Assembly: GCF_020164595.1 (NCBI RefSeq)
Contig: NZ_JAIQZE010000005.1
Coordinates: 124,001 to 188,000, forward strand
Source of the DNA: Psychroflexus longus
GTDB lineage: Bacteria; Bacteroidota; Bacteroidia; Flavobacteriales; Flavobacteriaceae
Reading direction: 5' to 3'
Length of the DNA stretch: 64,000 nt
Shown here: in pieces, positions 44,876-53,649 of the stretch
How the letters are laid out: each line of letters begins with the position of its first letter
Position numbering within the stretch: the first letter of the stretch is position 1
The notes under the pieces: model-generated
Databases searched by the model: none
What the model was told of the DNA's origin: nothing
The model's input: the letters and a program-made list of their open reading frames with translations, nothing else
Translations under genes and position numbers: made by a program

Positions 44876-46453
44876 TTATATGATATAACCTTTTGCTAAA
44901 GTTGTATAATCTTGAATTTGTTTATCAATCCACTTCTGGTCTTTGTTTAATTCTTTAGCTAAAATTTCGGCAACTTTAGGAGCCATTTCGATAGACCGCA
45001 TTGCATCTAGAAAGAGCACCCGAACTCGTCTTGCCAAAACATCTTCTACAGTCCTTGCCATTTCATGACGTGCTGCCCAAAGAACCTCGACCTTGAGGTA
45101 GTCTAAATCTGGGTGTATTTTTTTGCCTAAACTTGGATCTTCCTCTATTAATTTTTGAAGGTATTGTTGATCGCTGCCATAGACATAAAGATGGTTGTCT
45201 CTTTCTTCAGTTTTCATGGCACCATGTATGGAAAGATGTTCTGTCACACATTCTTTTTTGGGGAGCTTATTCAGTTTTATAACTTTATTTAAGGTGTCCT
45301 CTGCCATTTTTCGGTAAGTCGTCCACTTACCACCTGTGATGGAGATCAACCCGCTATCTGACACTAATATTTTATGGCCTCGGGAAATTTCTTTGGTTTT
45401 TCCAGTTTCATCTTCAGGAGCGGCTAGAGGTCTTAAGCCGGCATAAATACTTTTGATGTCATCTCGGGTTGCTTTTTTCTCTATGAAGCGATTAAAAGTT
45501 TCTAAAATGAAATCCACTTCCTTTTCGGTCGCATTCGGTTCAGCGGTATGGTTGTCTACCATAACATCGGTAGTCCCTACAATAACTTTATCGTGCCATG
45601 GCACTGCAAAGAGCACTCTGCCGTCATCTGTTTTTGGGATCATGATAGCATCTTCACTTGGAAGAAATTCTTTATCAAAAACCAAATGAACCCCTTGACT
45701 TGGCTGAATTCTTTTCTTGGCGCCAGGCTTGTCCATCTGTAGAATATCATCTGCAAATACCCCAGTTGCATTGATAACTGCTTTACTTTTAAAAGTGAAT
45801 TGCTTACCCGTTTCCTGGTCGGTAGCTATAACTCCAGAAACTTTGTCTTCAGCATCTTTTGTCAGATTTTTGACTTTAAAGTAATTCAGTAAAGTACCTC
45901 CTTTCTCGATGGCGGTTTGTGCAATGTTTACTGCAAGTCTAGAATCGTCAAATTGTCCATCCTGATAACTGACACTACCTCTTAGCTTATCTTTTTTGAT
46001 TGTTGGTAGCTTACGAATGGTTTCGTTTTTGCTGACGTGATTTGAACTTCCTAAACTTAATTTGCCAGCAAGAAAATCATAAGCTTTCAAACCTAATGTA
46101 TAATAGGGACCTTCCCACCAGGTATAGTTTGGAATTAAAAACGTCTGATTTTTGACCAGATGCGGCGCATTTTGTTCTAATAAGCCGCGCTCTTTTAAAG
46201 CTTCCCTTACCAGTGATATATTAGCTTGAGCGAGATACCTTACGCCTCCGTGCACAAGCTTAGTACTTCGGCTTGAAGTTCCTTTGGCATAATCCAATTG
46301 TTCAAGTAGAAGAGTTTTATAACCTCTGGTAGCACTGTCAACGGCAATACCAAGACCAGTGGAGCCTCCGCCAATGACGATGGTGTCCCATTCTTCAACT
46401 TGCTCTGCTTTAATTATAAGATGATCTCTATTAAATAATTGTTCTGAATTCAT
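44876..46453 (-). CDS. glpD: Glycerol-3-phosphate dehydrogenase (FAD-dependent)
   Basis: A 525-residue flavoenzyme oxidising glycerol 3-phosphate to dihydroxyacetone phosphate at the membrane, passing electrons to quinone. The N-terminal FAD motif is VIGGGSTGLGIAVDSATRG. It is followed by GTSSRSTKLVHGGVRYL, typical of GlpD. SITGGKWTTYRKMAEDT lies in the catalytic domain, with a C-terminal helical domain after it. It is the first gene of the glp operon, divergent from the DeoR-type regulator; the shared region carries repeated AAAACGAA sites. Confidence 0.95.
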   Translation of the reverse strand: MNSEQLFNRDHLIIKAEQVEEWDTIVIGGGSTGLGIAVDSATRGYKTLLLEQLDYAKGTSSRSTKLVHGGVRYLAQANISLVREALKERGLLEQNAPHLVKNQTFLIPNYTWWEGPYYTLGLKAYDFLAGKLSLGSSNHVSKNETIRKLPTIKKDKLRGSVSYQDGQFDDSRLAVNIAQTAIEKGGTLLNYFKVKNLTKDAEDKVSGVIATDQETGKQFTFKSKAVINATGVFADDILQMDKPGAKKRIQPSQGVHLVFDKEFLPSEDAIMIPKTDDGRVLFAVPWHDKVIVGTTDVMVDNHTAEPNATEKEVDFILETFNRFIEKKATRDDIKSIYAGLRPLAAPEDETGKTKEISRGHKILVSDSGLISITGGKWTTYRKMAEDTLNKVIKLNKLPKKECVTEHLSIHGAMKTEERDNHLYVYGSDQQYLQKLIEEDPSLGKKIHPDLDYLKVEVLWAARHEMARTVEDVLARRVRVLFLDAMRSIEMAPKVAEILAKELNKDQKWIDKQIQDYTTLAKGYII

Positions 46454-46497
46454 TACGTTTAATTTCGAATATAATTTAAATGTATTAAAATATTATT

Positions 46498-46541
46498 AAA
46501 ACGAAGATAAAAGATTAAAATAATAATAAAACGAAAGTTTT
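46498..46541. promoter_or_regulatory. Candidate operator repeats for the GlpR-type regulator
   Basis: AAAACGAA occurs at 46498-46505 and again at 46528-46535, 30 bases apart (about three helical turns). The second copy is part of the imperfect palindrome AAAAC-GAAA-GTTTT (46528-46541). Both lie between glpD and the divergent DeoR-family gene. The binding role is inferred. Confidence 0.4.
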
Positions 46542-46596
46542 GTCAACTAGTATTGATTGTTATTAAACCACGGTTAGTACTTTGTTACTTATACGT

Positions 46597-46604
46597 TATA
46601 TTTG
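46597..46604 (+). promoter_or_regulatory. -7 box of the DeoR-type regulator gene
   Basis: TATATTTG matches TAnnTTTG and would start transcription about 10-12 bases before the GTG at 46623. I see no well-spaced -33 TTG. Confidence 0.35.
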
Positions 46605-46622
46605 TAATAAAATCAAAGGAGA

Positions 46623-47375
46623 GTGAAACGCCATCAAGCCATTTTAGAACTGTTAGAAAAAGAAAGCTACGTCAGTGTTGCACACTTATGCGATTTGTTT
46701 GAAGTTTCCGCGGTAACTATAAGAAAGGATTTGAAACTTCTTGAAGATAAAGGTTTGCTATTTCGAACACATGGTGGGGCTACAATTCAAAATCCGTATA
46801 TCAACGATAGACACGTTAGCGAAAAGGAAAAGCTAAATGTGAAAGAAAAAGAAGCAATTGCTGAAGCAGCAATCCAATTGATAAAACCCAACGATTCTAT
46901 CATGATTGCTTCTGGAACGACGATGCAAATGCTTGCTAAAGCTATCCAAATAGAAGATCATCTTAACATCACAACTTCGTCTTTGAATGTTGCTCTGGAA
47001 TTAACGAAATCACCATATTATGATATTTTACAACTTGGAGGAAGCGTAAGGCATAGCTCATCCTCGGTAACTGGGCATTTTTCACAATCATTGTTGAAGA
47101 ATATTACATGTAATCTACTGTTTCTGGGTGTAGACGGCATCGATGTCGATCACGGATGTACAACTACAAGCCTTGAAGAAGCTATGCTGAATAAAAAAAT
47201 GATAGAGTCAGCTCAAAAAATTATTGTTTTGGCAGACTCGTCTAAGTTTAATCGAAAAGGATTTGGTAAAATTTGTGCCATTTCAGACATCCACCATATC
47301 ATTACTGATTCTGGAATCAGCAATACGGTTGCTAAAGAAATTAAAAGTATTGGAATACAATTGACGGTGGTTTAA
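46623..47375 (+). CDS. DeoR/GlpR family transcriptional regulator
   Basis: A 250-residue regulator. The N-terminal DeoR-type helix-turn-helix is visible (SVAHLCDLFEVSAVTIRKDL, then GLLFRTHGGAT). The C-terminal sugar-phosphate-sensing domain has the DeoRC features IASGTTMQMLAKAI and LFLGVDGIDVDHGCTT and closes with ADSSKFNRKG. Position next to glpD, glpK and glpF suggests it senses glycerol 3-phosphate. The start is GTG; AAAGGAG lies only one base before it, closer than a useful Shine-Dalgarno. It converges on and overlaps the Lrp gene by 4 bases. Confidence 0.88.
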   Translation: MKRHQAILELLEKESYVSVAHLCDLFEVSAVTIRKDLKLLEDKGLLFRTHGGATIQNPYINDRHVSEKEKLNVKEKEAIAEAAIQLIKPNDSIMIASGTTMQMLAKAIQIEDHLNITTSSLNVALELTKSPYYDILQLGGSVRHSSSSVTGHFSQSLLKNITCNLLFLGVDGIDVDHGCTTTSLEEAMLNKKMIESAQKIIVLADSSKFNRKGFGKICAISDIHHIITDSGISNTVAKEIKSIGIQLTVV

Positions 47376-47818
47376 AACTTAAATAAAGTTGCCTGATTCA
47401 TTTCTTTTCCCACTCTGGAAAGAATCAGATGCGTTGTTGGCTCTCCAAAATTCACCAGCTTATCTATAAACTGCTGCAAGTGAAGCTGATCTTTCAAAGC
47501 CACACGAATAAATAAATTATGTTGTCCTGTGATCCTATAAGCTTCTTTGACTTCCGAATAGGTTTCAATTTCCGCCAGGGCAGGTTTTAGTTTGCCACTG
47601 AACATCTTCAGCATGATAAAGACTTCCAGGCTATTTCCCAGCAAACTCTGGTTTAATCTGATAGAATAACCTTTAATGACTCCTGTATCTTCCAGTTTCT
47701 TGACTCGTTCTCTTACAGAGGATGGGGAGAGAAAAACTTGTTTGCCGATTTCAGCATAAGATTGACGTGAATTCAGTTTTAGAATATCGATAATTTTGTG
47801 ATCAATAGCATCTACCAT
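47372..47818 (-). CDS. Lrp/AsnC family transcriptional regulator
   Basis: A 148-residue protein. The N-terminal winged helix-turn-helix is DHKIIDILKLNSRQSYAEIG with SPSSVRERVKKLEDTGVIKG. It is followed by the RAM/ligand-binding domain (VKEAYRITGQHNLFIRVALK). It probably responds to an amino acid. It is divergent from the TauE-like permease gene (124 bases apart), which may be its target. Its 3' end overlaps the end of the DeoR-type gene by four bases. Confidence 0.92.
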   Translation of the reverse strand: MVDAIDHKIIDILKLNSRQSYAEIGKQVFLSPSSVRERVKKLEDTGVIKGYSIRLNQSLLGNSLEVFIMLKMFSGKLKPALAEIETYSEVKEAYRITGQHNLFIRVALKDQLHLQQFIDKLVNFGEPTTHLILSRVGKEMNQATLFKF

Positions 47819-47941
47819 TAAAAAGAGGGTTTTATGATTAAATATACTCTTTATTATTGAAAATATGACAATAAGCCATTAATTCAATTTCAGAGAAAAG
47901 GTCCTGAAACTTAAATTCGCATTCGTTTTAAAAGAGAAGGA

Positions 47942-48658
47942 GTGGAATTATACGTTTTAAGCATTTTGGCTATTGCTATTTTTTGTGGCTTTTTTGTTCA
48001 ATCTTTAGTTGGTTTTGCTGGATCTTTGGTGGCTCTACCAATTCTTCTTTTTGCCGTCAAATTGCCGGATGCCATCGCTTATGTCTCAATTTTTTATTTA
48101 TTTTCTAGCAGCTATATGGTTTATAAAGAATGGCGAAACATAGATAAAAACACGATTGTAAGACTTACAGTGGCCTCCTTGATAGGAGTCGTTTTAGGAA
48201 TTGTAGTGCTGACCTATTCTAAGCCTGTTATTTTACAAACCGGACTTGGTGTTTTTATACTATTGTACGTAGGGTATGTCTTGCTAGGCAAGAAGGAATT
48301 GGCCTTAGGTAAAAAAGCTAACTGGACTTTTGGAGTGATGGGTGGATTTTTTTCAGGAGTGTTTTCTACTGGAGGTCCTTTGTACGTCATTAGCGTCAAG
48401 AATACCGTGAAAGAAGCTAAAACCTTTAGAGCTACCATGATTGGCGTGCTGGCTCTAATCACCCTCATTAGGATTCCTGCTTTAAGCATCAGCGGTGCTC
48501 TTAACTTTCAGCATGTACAAATGTGCTTAATTGTTCTGCCTGTTTTCTTTTTAGCTCAATTCTTAGGCATCAAATTTTTCCCTAAAATCAATGAAGTTCA
48601 GTTCAAAAGAATTTTATTGGTAATTCTATCCCTTTCGGGGCTGGCATTGATTTTTTAA
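47942..48658 (+). CDS. TauE/SafE family membrane permease
   Basis: A 238-residue inner-membrane protein with about eight hydrophobic segments. It has the two family repeats: VQSLVGFAGSLVALPIL near the start and GGFFSGVFSTGGPLYVISV in the second half. TauE/SafE proteins export sulfite or sulfonate-type organic anions; the substrate here is unknown. The start is GTG with AGAAGGAG running into it. The divergent Lrp/AsnC gene may control it. Confidence 0.85.
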   Translation: MELYVLSILAIAIFCGFFVQSLVGFAGSLVALPILLFAVKLPDAIAYVSIFYLFSSSYMVYKEWRNIDKNTIVRLTVASLIGVVLGIVVLTYSKPVILQTGLGVFILLYVGYVLLGKKELALGKKANWTFGVMGGFFSGVFSTGGPLYVISVKNTVKEAKTFRATMIGVLALITLIRIPALSISGALNFQHVQMCLIVLPVFFLAQFLGIKFFPKINEVQFKRILLVILSLSGLALIF

Positions 48659-48673
48659 AAGGTTTCAAGGTAT

Positions 48674-48706
48674 AGACCTCAAAGGTTTCAAAAACTTGTG
48701 AAGTCT
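48674..48706. repeat. Decayed copy of an intergenic palindromic repeat (16-1-16)
   Basis: AGACCTCAAAGGTTTC, one base, then AAAACTTGTGAAGTCT. This has the layout of the perfect element at 53650-53682, with one change in the left arm and several in the right. It lies 15 bases after the TauE-like gene. The rest of the gap to glnS holds only its -7 box. Confidence 0.6.
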
Positions 48707-48908
48707 TATAAAATGAATTTTATTTCATTAATTACCTCAAAATCTTTTCGCAAGACCTTTAGTTGAAACTAAATACCGAGACGGGGATTTAAGTGATAAT
48801 CTAGTTGAAAATTAACTTGTTCTATTCGTATAATCTATCGAAATCCAAAATCAGAAGAAACCTTAAAAATCTTATTCCCGCTACTCTTTATAGAGTGGTG
48901 AATTTGAG

Positions 48909-48916
48909 TAAATTTG
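48909..48916 (+). promoter_or_regulatory. -7 box of glnS
   Basis: TAAATTTG fully matches TAnnTTTG and lies 17 bases before the ATG of glnS. No clear -33 TTG is seen at 17-23 bases upstream. Confidence 0.4.
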
Positions 48917-48933
48917 CAACTTAAATTTGAATT

Positions 48934-50607
48934 ATGTCTGAAGATAAAAAATCTCTGAATTTCATTGAGCAAATCATTGAAGAGGACTTGAAGACCGATT
49001 ATAATGTGAGCAATCTTAAGTTTCGTTTTCCTCCAGAACCTAATGGGTTTTTGCACATTGGACATGCGTCTTCTATTTGCTTGAATTTCGGTTTGGGATT
49101 AAAATATAACGCACCTGTCAATTTGAGGTTTGACGATACCAATCCGTTGAAAGAGGAAACGGTTTATGTGGATTCCATCAAGTCTGATGTGCAATGGTTG
49201 GGCTTTGAGTGGGCGAAGGAGTGTTATGCTTCAGATTATTTTCAGCAACTTTATGATTGGGCGGTGGAATTGATTAAAGCTGGCGATGCTTACGTTGATA
49301 GCCAATCGTCTGAAGAAATTGCGTCACAAAAAGGAACACCGACACAGCCTGGATCGGCGAGTCCATACAGAAATCGTTCTGTTGAAGAAAATCTAGAGCT
49401 TTTTGAAGCCATGAAAAATGGAGAAACAGGCGAGAAAGCGCATGTGCTTAGAGCAAAAATTGATATGGCTTCGCCAAACATGATTATGCGGGATCCCGTA
49501 ATGTACCGTTGTTTGCACAAAGTGCATCACCGTACAGGGAATGACTGGATGATTTATCCAATGTACGACTGGGCGCATGGCGAATCAGACTTTATTGAAT
49601 CGGTGTCGCATTCGTTCTGTACGCTGGAATTTTTGCCACACCGCGAGCTTTACAACTGGTTTGTGGAGCGTGTGAGTAAAGAAGGGGAATTGGTGCCAAA
49701 GCAACGTGAGTTTGCCAGACGTAATTTGAGCCATACCGTCGTAAGTAAACGAAAATTAGCTCAGCTGGTGGAGCAAAATATCGTCAAATCCTGGGATGAT
49801 CCTAGAATGCCAACGATTTCCGGATTGAGAAGACGTGGATATACGCCAGAATCCATTCGGACTTTCGCCGAAAGCATTGGTATTGGTAAACGTGAAAATA
49901 TGATAGATGTCGCTCACCTGGAATTTTGTGTGAGAGATGACCTTAATAAAAAAGCTCCCCGGGTAATGGGGGTTATGGATCCTTTAAAGATTGTCATTAC
50001 CAATTATCCTGAAGGAAAAGAAGAGTGGCTCACGGCAGAAAATAATCCTGAAGATGAATCGGCAGGAGAACACGAAGTGCCATTTTCCAGAGAACTGTAT
50101 ATCGAGCAAGAAGACTTTAGAGAGGAAGCCAATCGGAAGTTTTTCCGATTAAAATTAGGCAAAGAAGTCCGATTGAAAAATGCGTACATCATCAAAGCTG
50201 AAGATGTCGTAAAAGATGAAAATGGAAAGGTTTTGGAAGTGCATTGCACTTACGATACTGAAAGTAAAAGTGGAAGTGGTACTGAAGCTTCTAAACGTAA
50301 AGTGAAAGGAACTCTGCATTGGGTTTCTATTCCTCATGCTGTTGAAGCCGAAGTGAGATTGTACGACAGATTGTTTACTGTTGAAGATCCAACAGCCGAT
50401 AAAGAAAAAGACTTTTTAGACTTCGTCAATCCTGAATCTTTGGAAGTCAGTAAAGCTTATGTAGAACCTTATTTAAAATCAGCTAAGGCTGAAGATAAAT
50501 TCCAGTTCCAACGCATTGGGTATTTCTGTGTGGACAGAGATTCTACATCAGAGAAGCTGGTGTTTAATAGAACGGTAACGCTGAGGGATAACTGGAAAAA
50601 TAAGTAG
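48934..50607 (+). CDS. glnS: Glutaminyl-tRNA synthetase
   Basis: A 557-residue class I aminoacyl-tRNA synthetase charging tRNA-Gln. The first signature is PPEPNGFLHIGHASS (HIGH at 41-44). The KMSKS equivalent is VVSKRKL near residue 270. RFDDTNP and PTISGLRRRGYTPESIR are typical GlnRS segments, and a C-terminal anticodon-binding beta-barrel domain follows (PLKIVITNYP onward). GlnRS rather than GluRS is favoured by these segments and by length. It stands alone. Confidence 0.96.
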   Translation: MSEDKKSLNFIEQIIEEDLKTDYNVSNLKFRFPPEPNGFLHIGHASSICLNFGLGLKYNAPVNLRFDDTNPLKEETVYVDSIKSDVQWLGFEWAKECYASDYFQQLYDWAVELIKAGDAYVDSQSSEEIASQKGTPTQPGSASPYRNRSVEENLELFEAMKNGETGEKAHVLRAKIDMASPNMIMRDPVMYRCLHKVHHRTGNDWMIYPMYDWAHGESDFIESVSHSFCTLEFLPHRELYNWFVERVSKEGELVPKQREFARRNLSHTVVSKRKLAQLVEQNIVKSWDDPRMPTISGLRRRGYTPESIRTFAESIGIGKRENMIDVAHLEFCVRDDLNKKAPRVMGVMDPLKIVITNYPEGKEEWLTAENNPEDESAGEHEVPFSRELYIEQEDFREEANRKFFRLKLGKEVRLKNAYIIKAEDVVKDENGKVLEVHCTYDTESKSGSGTEASKRKVKGTLHWVSIPHAVEAEVRLYDRLFTVEDPTADKEKDFLDFVNPESLEVSKAYVEPYLKSAKAEDKFQFQRIGYFCVDRDSTSEKLVFNRTVTLRDNWKNK

Positions 50608-50673
50608 AAAAGAACTTATAAAGTCTCTAATTTTGTCCTTTAGGGCGAAGTAAAAAACACTTTAAGCTTAAAA

Positions 50674-50700
50674 AACCACTCGACTGCGCTCGAGGTGACA
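50674..50700. repeat. CTCGA-CTGCG-type intergenic palindromic element
   Basis: The short element contains CTCGA-CTGCGC-TCGAG, an interrupted palindrome, ending in GGTGACA. I recognise similar short elements from intergenic DNA of other flavobacteria, but I see one copy here. It lies between glnS and the lipoprotein remnant. Confidence 0.45.
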
Positions 50701-50759
50701 GTTTTGATAGGCTGGTGAATTGAAAGTCACCTTAAATTTCGGTTCACCGGTTTAAGGCT

Positions 50760-51160
50760 TCAATTAGTGAAATTGATTTGAAACGTATAGGTCTTACTCT
50801 CAAAAACCTCATTACCATTTTTATCGGTAGGGGCAAGGATTTCAACGTAATCTTCGCCGACGTAGCCCTCTTTGGGTTGGTATGTATAGATAATTTCTCC
50901 AGTATCTGGATTTCTGTCTAGTTCACTTATTTTGAAATTTTGAGCTTGTATTTTAAAACTGGCGCTTTGGTCTTCACGAAGTTCTCCTAAACTTGTCTCG
51001 ACTATATTATTACCAAACCCGGAGTTTGAATTACCTACGTTAATTTCATAAAAAGTAGCCGGTTCTCCGGTATCTGGATAATCAATATCATCGTCCAGGA
51101 ATAGATCCACACAAGATATCAAGCTAAAACTTACAATTAAAAGAAGGATGATTTTTTCAT
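50760..51160 (-). pseudogene. Small lipoprotein, frameshifted in a poly-A run at its start
   Basis: From the ATG at 51160 the DNA reads ATG AAA AAA TCA and soon hits TAA. With one more A in the run of six, it would read MKKIILLLIVSFSLISCVD, a perfect lipoprotein signal. It then continues in the frame that stays open to 50760. That body (about 120 residues; PDTGEPATFYEINVGN, PKEGYVGEDYVEILAPTDKN) looks like an Ig-like cadherin-type beta domain. No function is known. Otherwise translation would have to start at a TTG (51122) inside the signal peptide. Decay and base-calling error in the homopolymer are both possible. Confidence 0.7.
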
Positions 51161-51233
51161 AAGATAGGATTTAATTGTTGGAAACACCTTTCATTTTTGC
51201 ATCCGACGAGCGGAGCGAGAGGAATGCATAATG

Positions 51234-51262
51234 CCAGAACTGCCTTTTTAAGGCAGTTCTGG
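51234..51262. terminator. Perfect 13-bp hairpin after the pirin gene
   Basis: CCAGAACTGCCTT pairs with AAGGCAGTTCTGG around a TTT loop. It is 11 bases past the pirin stop on the minus strand. There is no U-run after the stem in that direction, so it may be a stabiliser or a factor-dependent terminator. Confidence 0.5.
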
Positions 51263-51272
51263 GTGAGGCCTT

Positions 51273-52286
51273 TTATTTCTCCACCAAACTCCCGTCGGCA
51301 AATAAGGCAAAACGGCCTTTATCACCATGAGTGAATTCAGCTTTTGGCCAGGGCCAGCCGCCAAAATGCGTGCGCTGGTATTCACCGATGATCCCATTCA
51401 TTTCTTCGCGGGTATTGGCTACAAATGGCCCTTGTTGAACCACAGGTTCGTTGATGGGTTTTCCTTGAAGTAAAAGTAATTCAGTTTTTTTATTGCTGTT
51501 GACTAATTTCAATTCTTGTGAGGCGTCCAGGTCTAACGAATGTCCTTCAGGAATTTCAAAGCCTTCTGTTTTTAGCTCCTCACCTTCATAGAAAAACAAC
51601 ACCCGATTGCTCTCGGCATCGCCAGCAGGAAGGGTGAATTCAGCACCAGCTTCCAAGGTGATTCTCCACACCTGGATGTCGTTTTTATCTTCTGCTGCCA
51701 GAGAATCTGGAGTGGGTTCTAAGGCTTTTTCAGACTTATAACTTCCAGCGATAACTTTCACGTTAATAGCTTTTCCGTTCTCATCCTGTTCTTCAACTAT
51801 CGGAATATCCTCATGCCAAAGCATTTTGTAATGCGGCTCTACTTTTTTGGAACGCTTGGGTAAATTCAACCAAATTTGAAACAATAGCAACGGATTTTCT
51901 TTGTCCTGATGCACCAATGGAAACATCTCCGAATGCAACACGCCTTTGCCAGCGGTCATCCACTGCGCATCGCCTTGTCCGAAGCGGCCTTTGGCGCCCA
52001 TAGAGTCAGAATGATCAGCATAGCCTTTTTCTACTAAGGTTATGGTTTCAAAACCAGCATGTGGGTGGTAAGGAAAGCCGGGCACTTCCTGTCCGTGATA
52101 CATTCTCCAGCCGTCTTTTTTTTGAAAATCGTTCCCGAGAAATCGACCTTTCAAAGCCTCTTTGGAGGGGCCTAAGTTAGCTTCACCTTTAGGAAACTGG
52201 TCCTGATGAAAGGCGCAAAACATAAACGGGTCTTTGGTTTCCCAGTGAAATCCGAGTTCTTTTATTTTTAAAATGGGATTACTCAT
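51273..52286 (-). CDS. Pirin family protein
   Basis: A 337-residue bicupin. The N-terminal cupin contains the pirin metal-site segment FPYHPHAGFETITLVEKG with two His, followed by GDAQWMTAGKGVLHSEMF with another His and Glu. The C-terminal cupin contains LFFYEGEE. It ends with the family's FVANTREEMNGIIGEYQ region. Some pirins have quercetin dioxygenase or redox-sensing activity; the role here is open. It is cytoplasmic and lies 11 bases after yraN on the same strand. Confidence 0.93.
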   Translation of the reverse strand: MSNPILKIKELGFHWETKDPFMFCAFHQDQFPKGEANLGPSKEALKGRFLGNDFQKKDGWRMYHGQEVPGFPYHPHAGFETITLVEKGYADHSDSMGAKGRFGQGDAQWMTAGKGVLHSEMFPLVHQDKENPLLLFQIWLNLPKRSKKVEPHYKMLWHEDIPIVEEQDENGKAINVKVIAGSYKSEKALEPTPDSLAAEDKNDIQVWRITLEAGAEFTLPAGDAESNRVLFFYEGEELKTEGFEIPEGHSLDLDASQELKLVNSNKKTELLLLQGKPINEPVVQQGPFVANTREEMNGIIGEYQRTHFGGWPWPKAEFTHGDKGRFALFADGSLVEK

Positions 52287-52297
52287 TGTATCAAATT

Positions 52298-52660
52298 TTA
52301 TTCAAAGTAATAAAAAGCATCCTCAAGATGCTCTATACGTTTCCCTAAATTATTTTTAATAATGGCCACAATATCAAATCTTACTTCCAGGTCCAAATCC
52401 TTTTCATTCACATAATAATCGACCGCTTTTACAAGGCGTTTGATTTGCGCTGGTTTTACAAAATCCTGAGGGTCGCCAAAATCTGGAGTACTTCTCGTTT
52501 TCACTTCCACTACGACCAAATAGTCTCCAGATTTAGCGATGATGTCGACTTCCGCTTTCTCGTAAACATAATTGGTTTCCAGGATGTCGTAACCCTTATT
52601 CCTAAGGAAATTGATGGCGTCTTTTTCGCCGCTTTTACCCAATTCATTATGCTGTGCCAT
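52298..52660 (-). CDS. YraN family (UPF0102) endonuclease-like protein
   Basis: A 120-residue protein with the Holliday-junction-resolvase-like fold of UPF0102: GKSGEKDAINFLRNKGY at the start, then AEVDIIAKSGDYLVVVEVKT. The Asp and the Glu-x-Lys form the restriction-endonuclease-like active site (D-EVK). It lies two bases after the LD-carboxypeptidase gene and is part of a three-gene minus-strand operon with pirin. Cellular role is not established. Confidence 0.93.
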   Translation of the reverse strand: MAQHNELGKSGEKDAINFLRNKGYDILETNYVYEKAEVDIIAKSGDYLVVVEVKTRSTPDFGDPQDFVKPAQIKRLVKAVDYYVNEKDLDLEVRFDIVAIIKNNLGKRIEHLEDAFYYFE

Positions 52661-52662
52661 TC

Positions 52663-53559
52663 TTAATAAGAAAGTTGTATCCTTTCCGAAGTTACGTTAA
52701 GCTGAGCTTTTTTTCCAAAGATAAGAGGCAAATTGGTGTGAACATGGCCAGTTGGAAAATTGAAACATACAGGATAATCGTAGTCTGAAACGGCATCAGC
52801 AATTATTTCTTCAGCTGTTTTTCCGAATGGAACTTCATTATCGTTCATATCACTCATACCACCAACGATGAACCCGCTAATTTGACTGAGAAGTCCGGAG
52901 CGTTTTAAGTTTTGCATCATCCTGTCGATATGGTATAGGTATTCGTCAAGGTCTTCCAGAAAGAGAATTTTCCCTTCAAAACTCGGCATGCTCTGGCTTC
53001 CTATTGCTGAATATAATACAGATAAGTTCCCACCGAGGAGTTCCGCCTCAACTTCTCCGTTCACTTGGTTAGGATGCCTGGAGGCGTATTCAATCTGAAG
53101 TTTATTTCCAAATAAAACATGTTTAAGTTCCTCTGAAGTTGACGCCGACCGGGTTTCGATGCCCGAAGCCATTTGCGCATGAAGGCTGGCAATACCCATG
53201 CTTTGCAAGTGTAAATGAATTGCCGTTACATCCGAATACCCAATGATCCATTTGGGATGAGTTTTCAAAATTGAAAAATCCACCAAATCCAAAATGCGTA
53301 TCGAACCATAACCCCCTTTAGCACACCAGATGGCTTTGATGTTTGGATCCTCAATCCGGTGTTGTAAATCAGCAGCGCGCTCCTCATCCGTTCCGGCAAA
53401 TTGATTGTGCTGCAGTCCAATACTCGATCCTAAAATCGGTTGTAACTTCCAGGACTTCAAAAGTTGTATAGCAGCTTGTAAGTCGACTTCAGAAATAAAT
53501 CTCGCTGTAGCGATGATGGCGACTTTGTCGCCAGGTTTTAGTGTAGGAGGGAGAATCAT
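52663..53559 (-). CDS. Muramoyltetrapeptide LD-carboxypeptidase (S66 family)
   Basis: A 298-residue serine peptidase that removes D-Ala from murein tetrapeptides during cell-wall recycling. Family markers include PGDKVAIIATARF at the start, AIWCAKGGYGSIRILD, the nucleophile Ser in WIIGYSDVTAIHLH, the Glu in ILFLEDLDEYLYHIDRM, and the His in NFPTGHVHTNLPL. There is no signal peptide, so it is cytoplasmic. It heads the operon with yraN and the pirin gene. Confidence 0.93.
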   Translation of the reverse strand: MILPPTLKPGDKVAIIATARFISEVDLQAAIQLLKSWKLQPILGSSIGLQHNQFAGTDEERAADLQHRIEDPNIKAIWCAKGGYGSIRILDLVDFSILKTHPKWIIGYSDVTAIHLHLQSMGIASLHAQMASGIETRSASTSEELKHVLFGNKLQIEYASRHPNQVNGEVEAELLGGNLSVLYSAIGSQSMPSFEGKILFLEDLDEYLYHIDRMMQNLKRSGLLSQISGFIVGGMSDMNDNEVPFGKTAEEIIADAVSDYDYPVCFNFPTGHVHTNLPLIFGKKAQLNVTSERIQLSY

Positions 53560-53649
53560 GTTTTTATTTGTGTGACTAAAATACTTAAAAGCTACAAATT
53601 GATATTACATCTTGGCAAAAAACCTTACTCATCTTGAACACAAATTACA

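Noticed and set aside
46615-46622. AAAGGAG as a Shine-Dalgarno for the DeoR-type gene
   Set aside because: Only one base separates it from the GTG, too close for normal pairing, and such sites are little used in this phylum.
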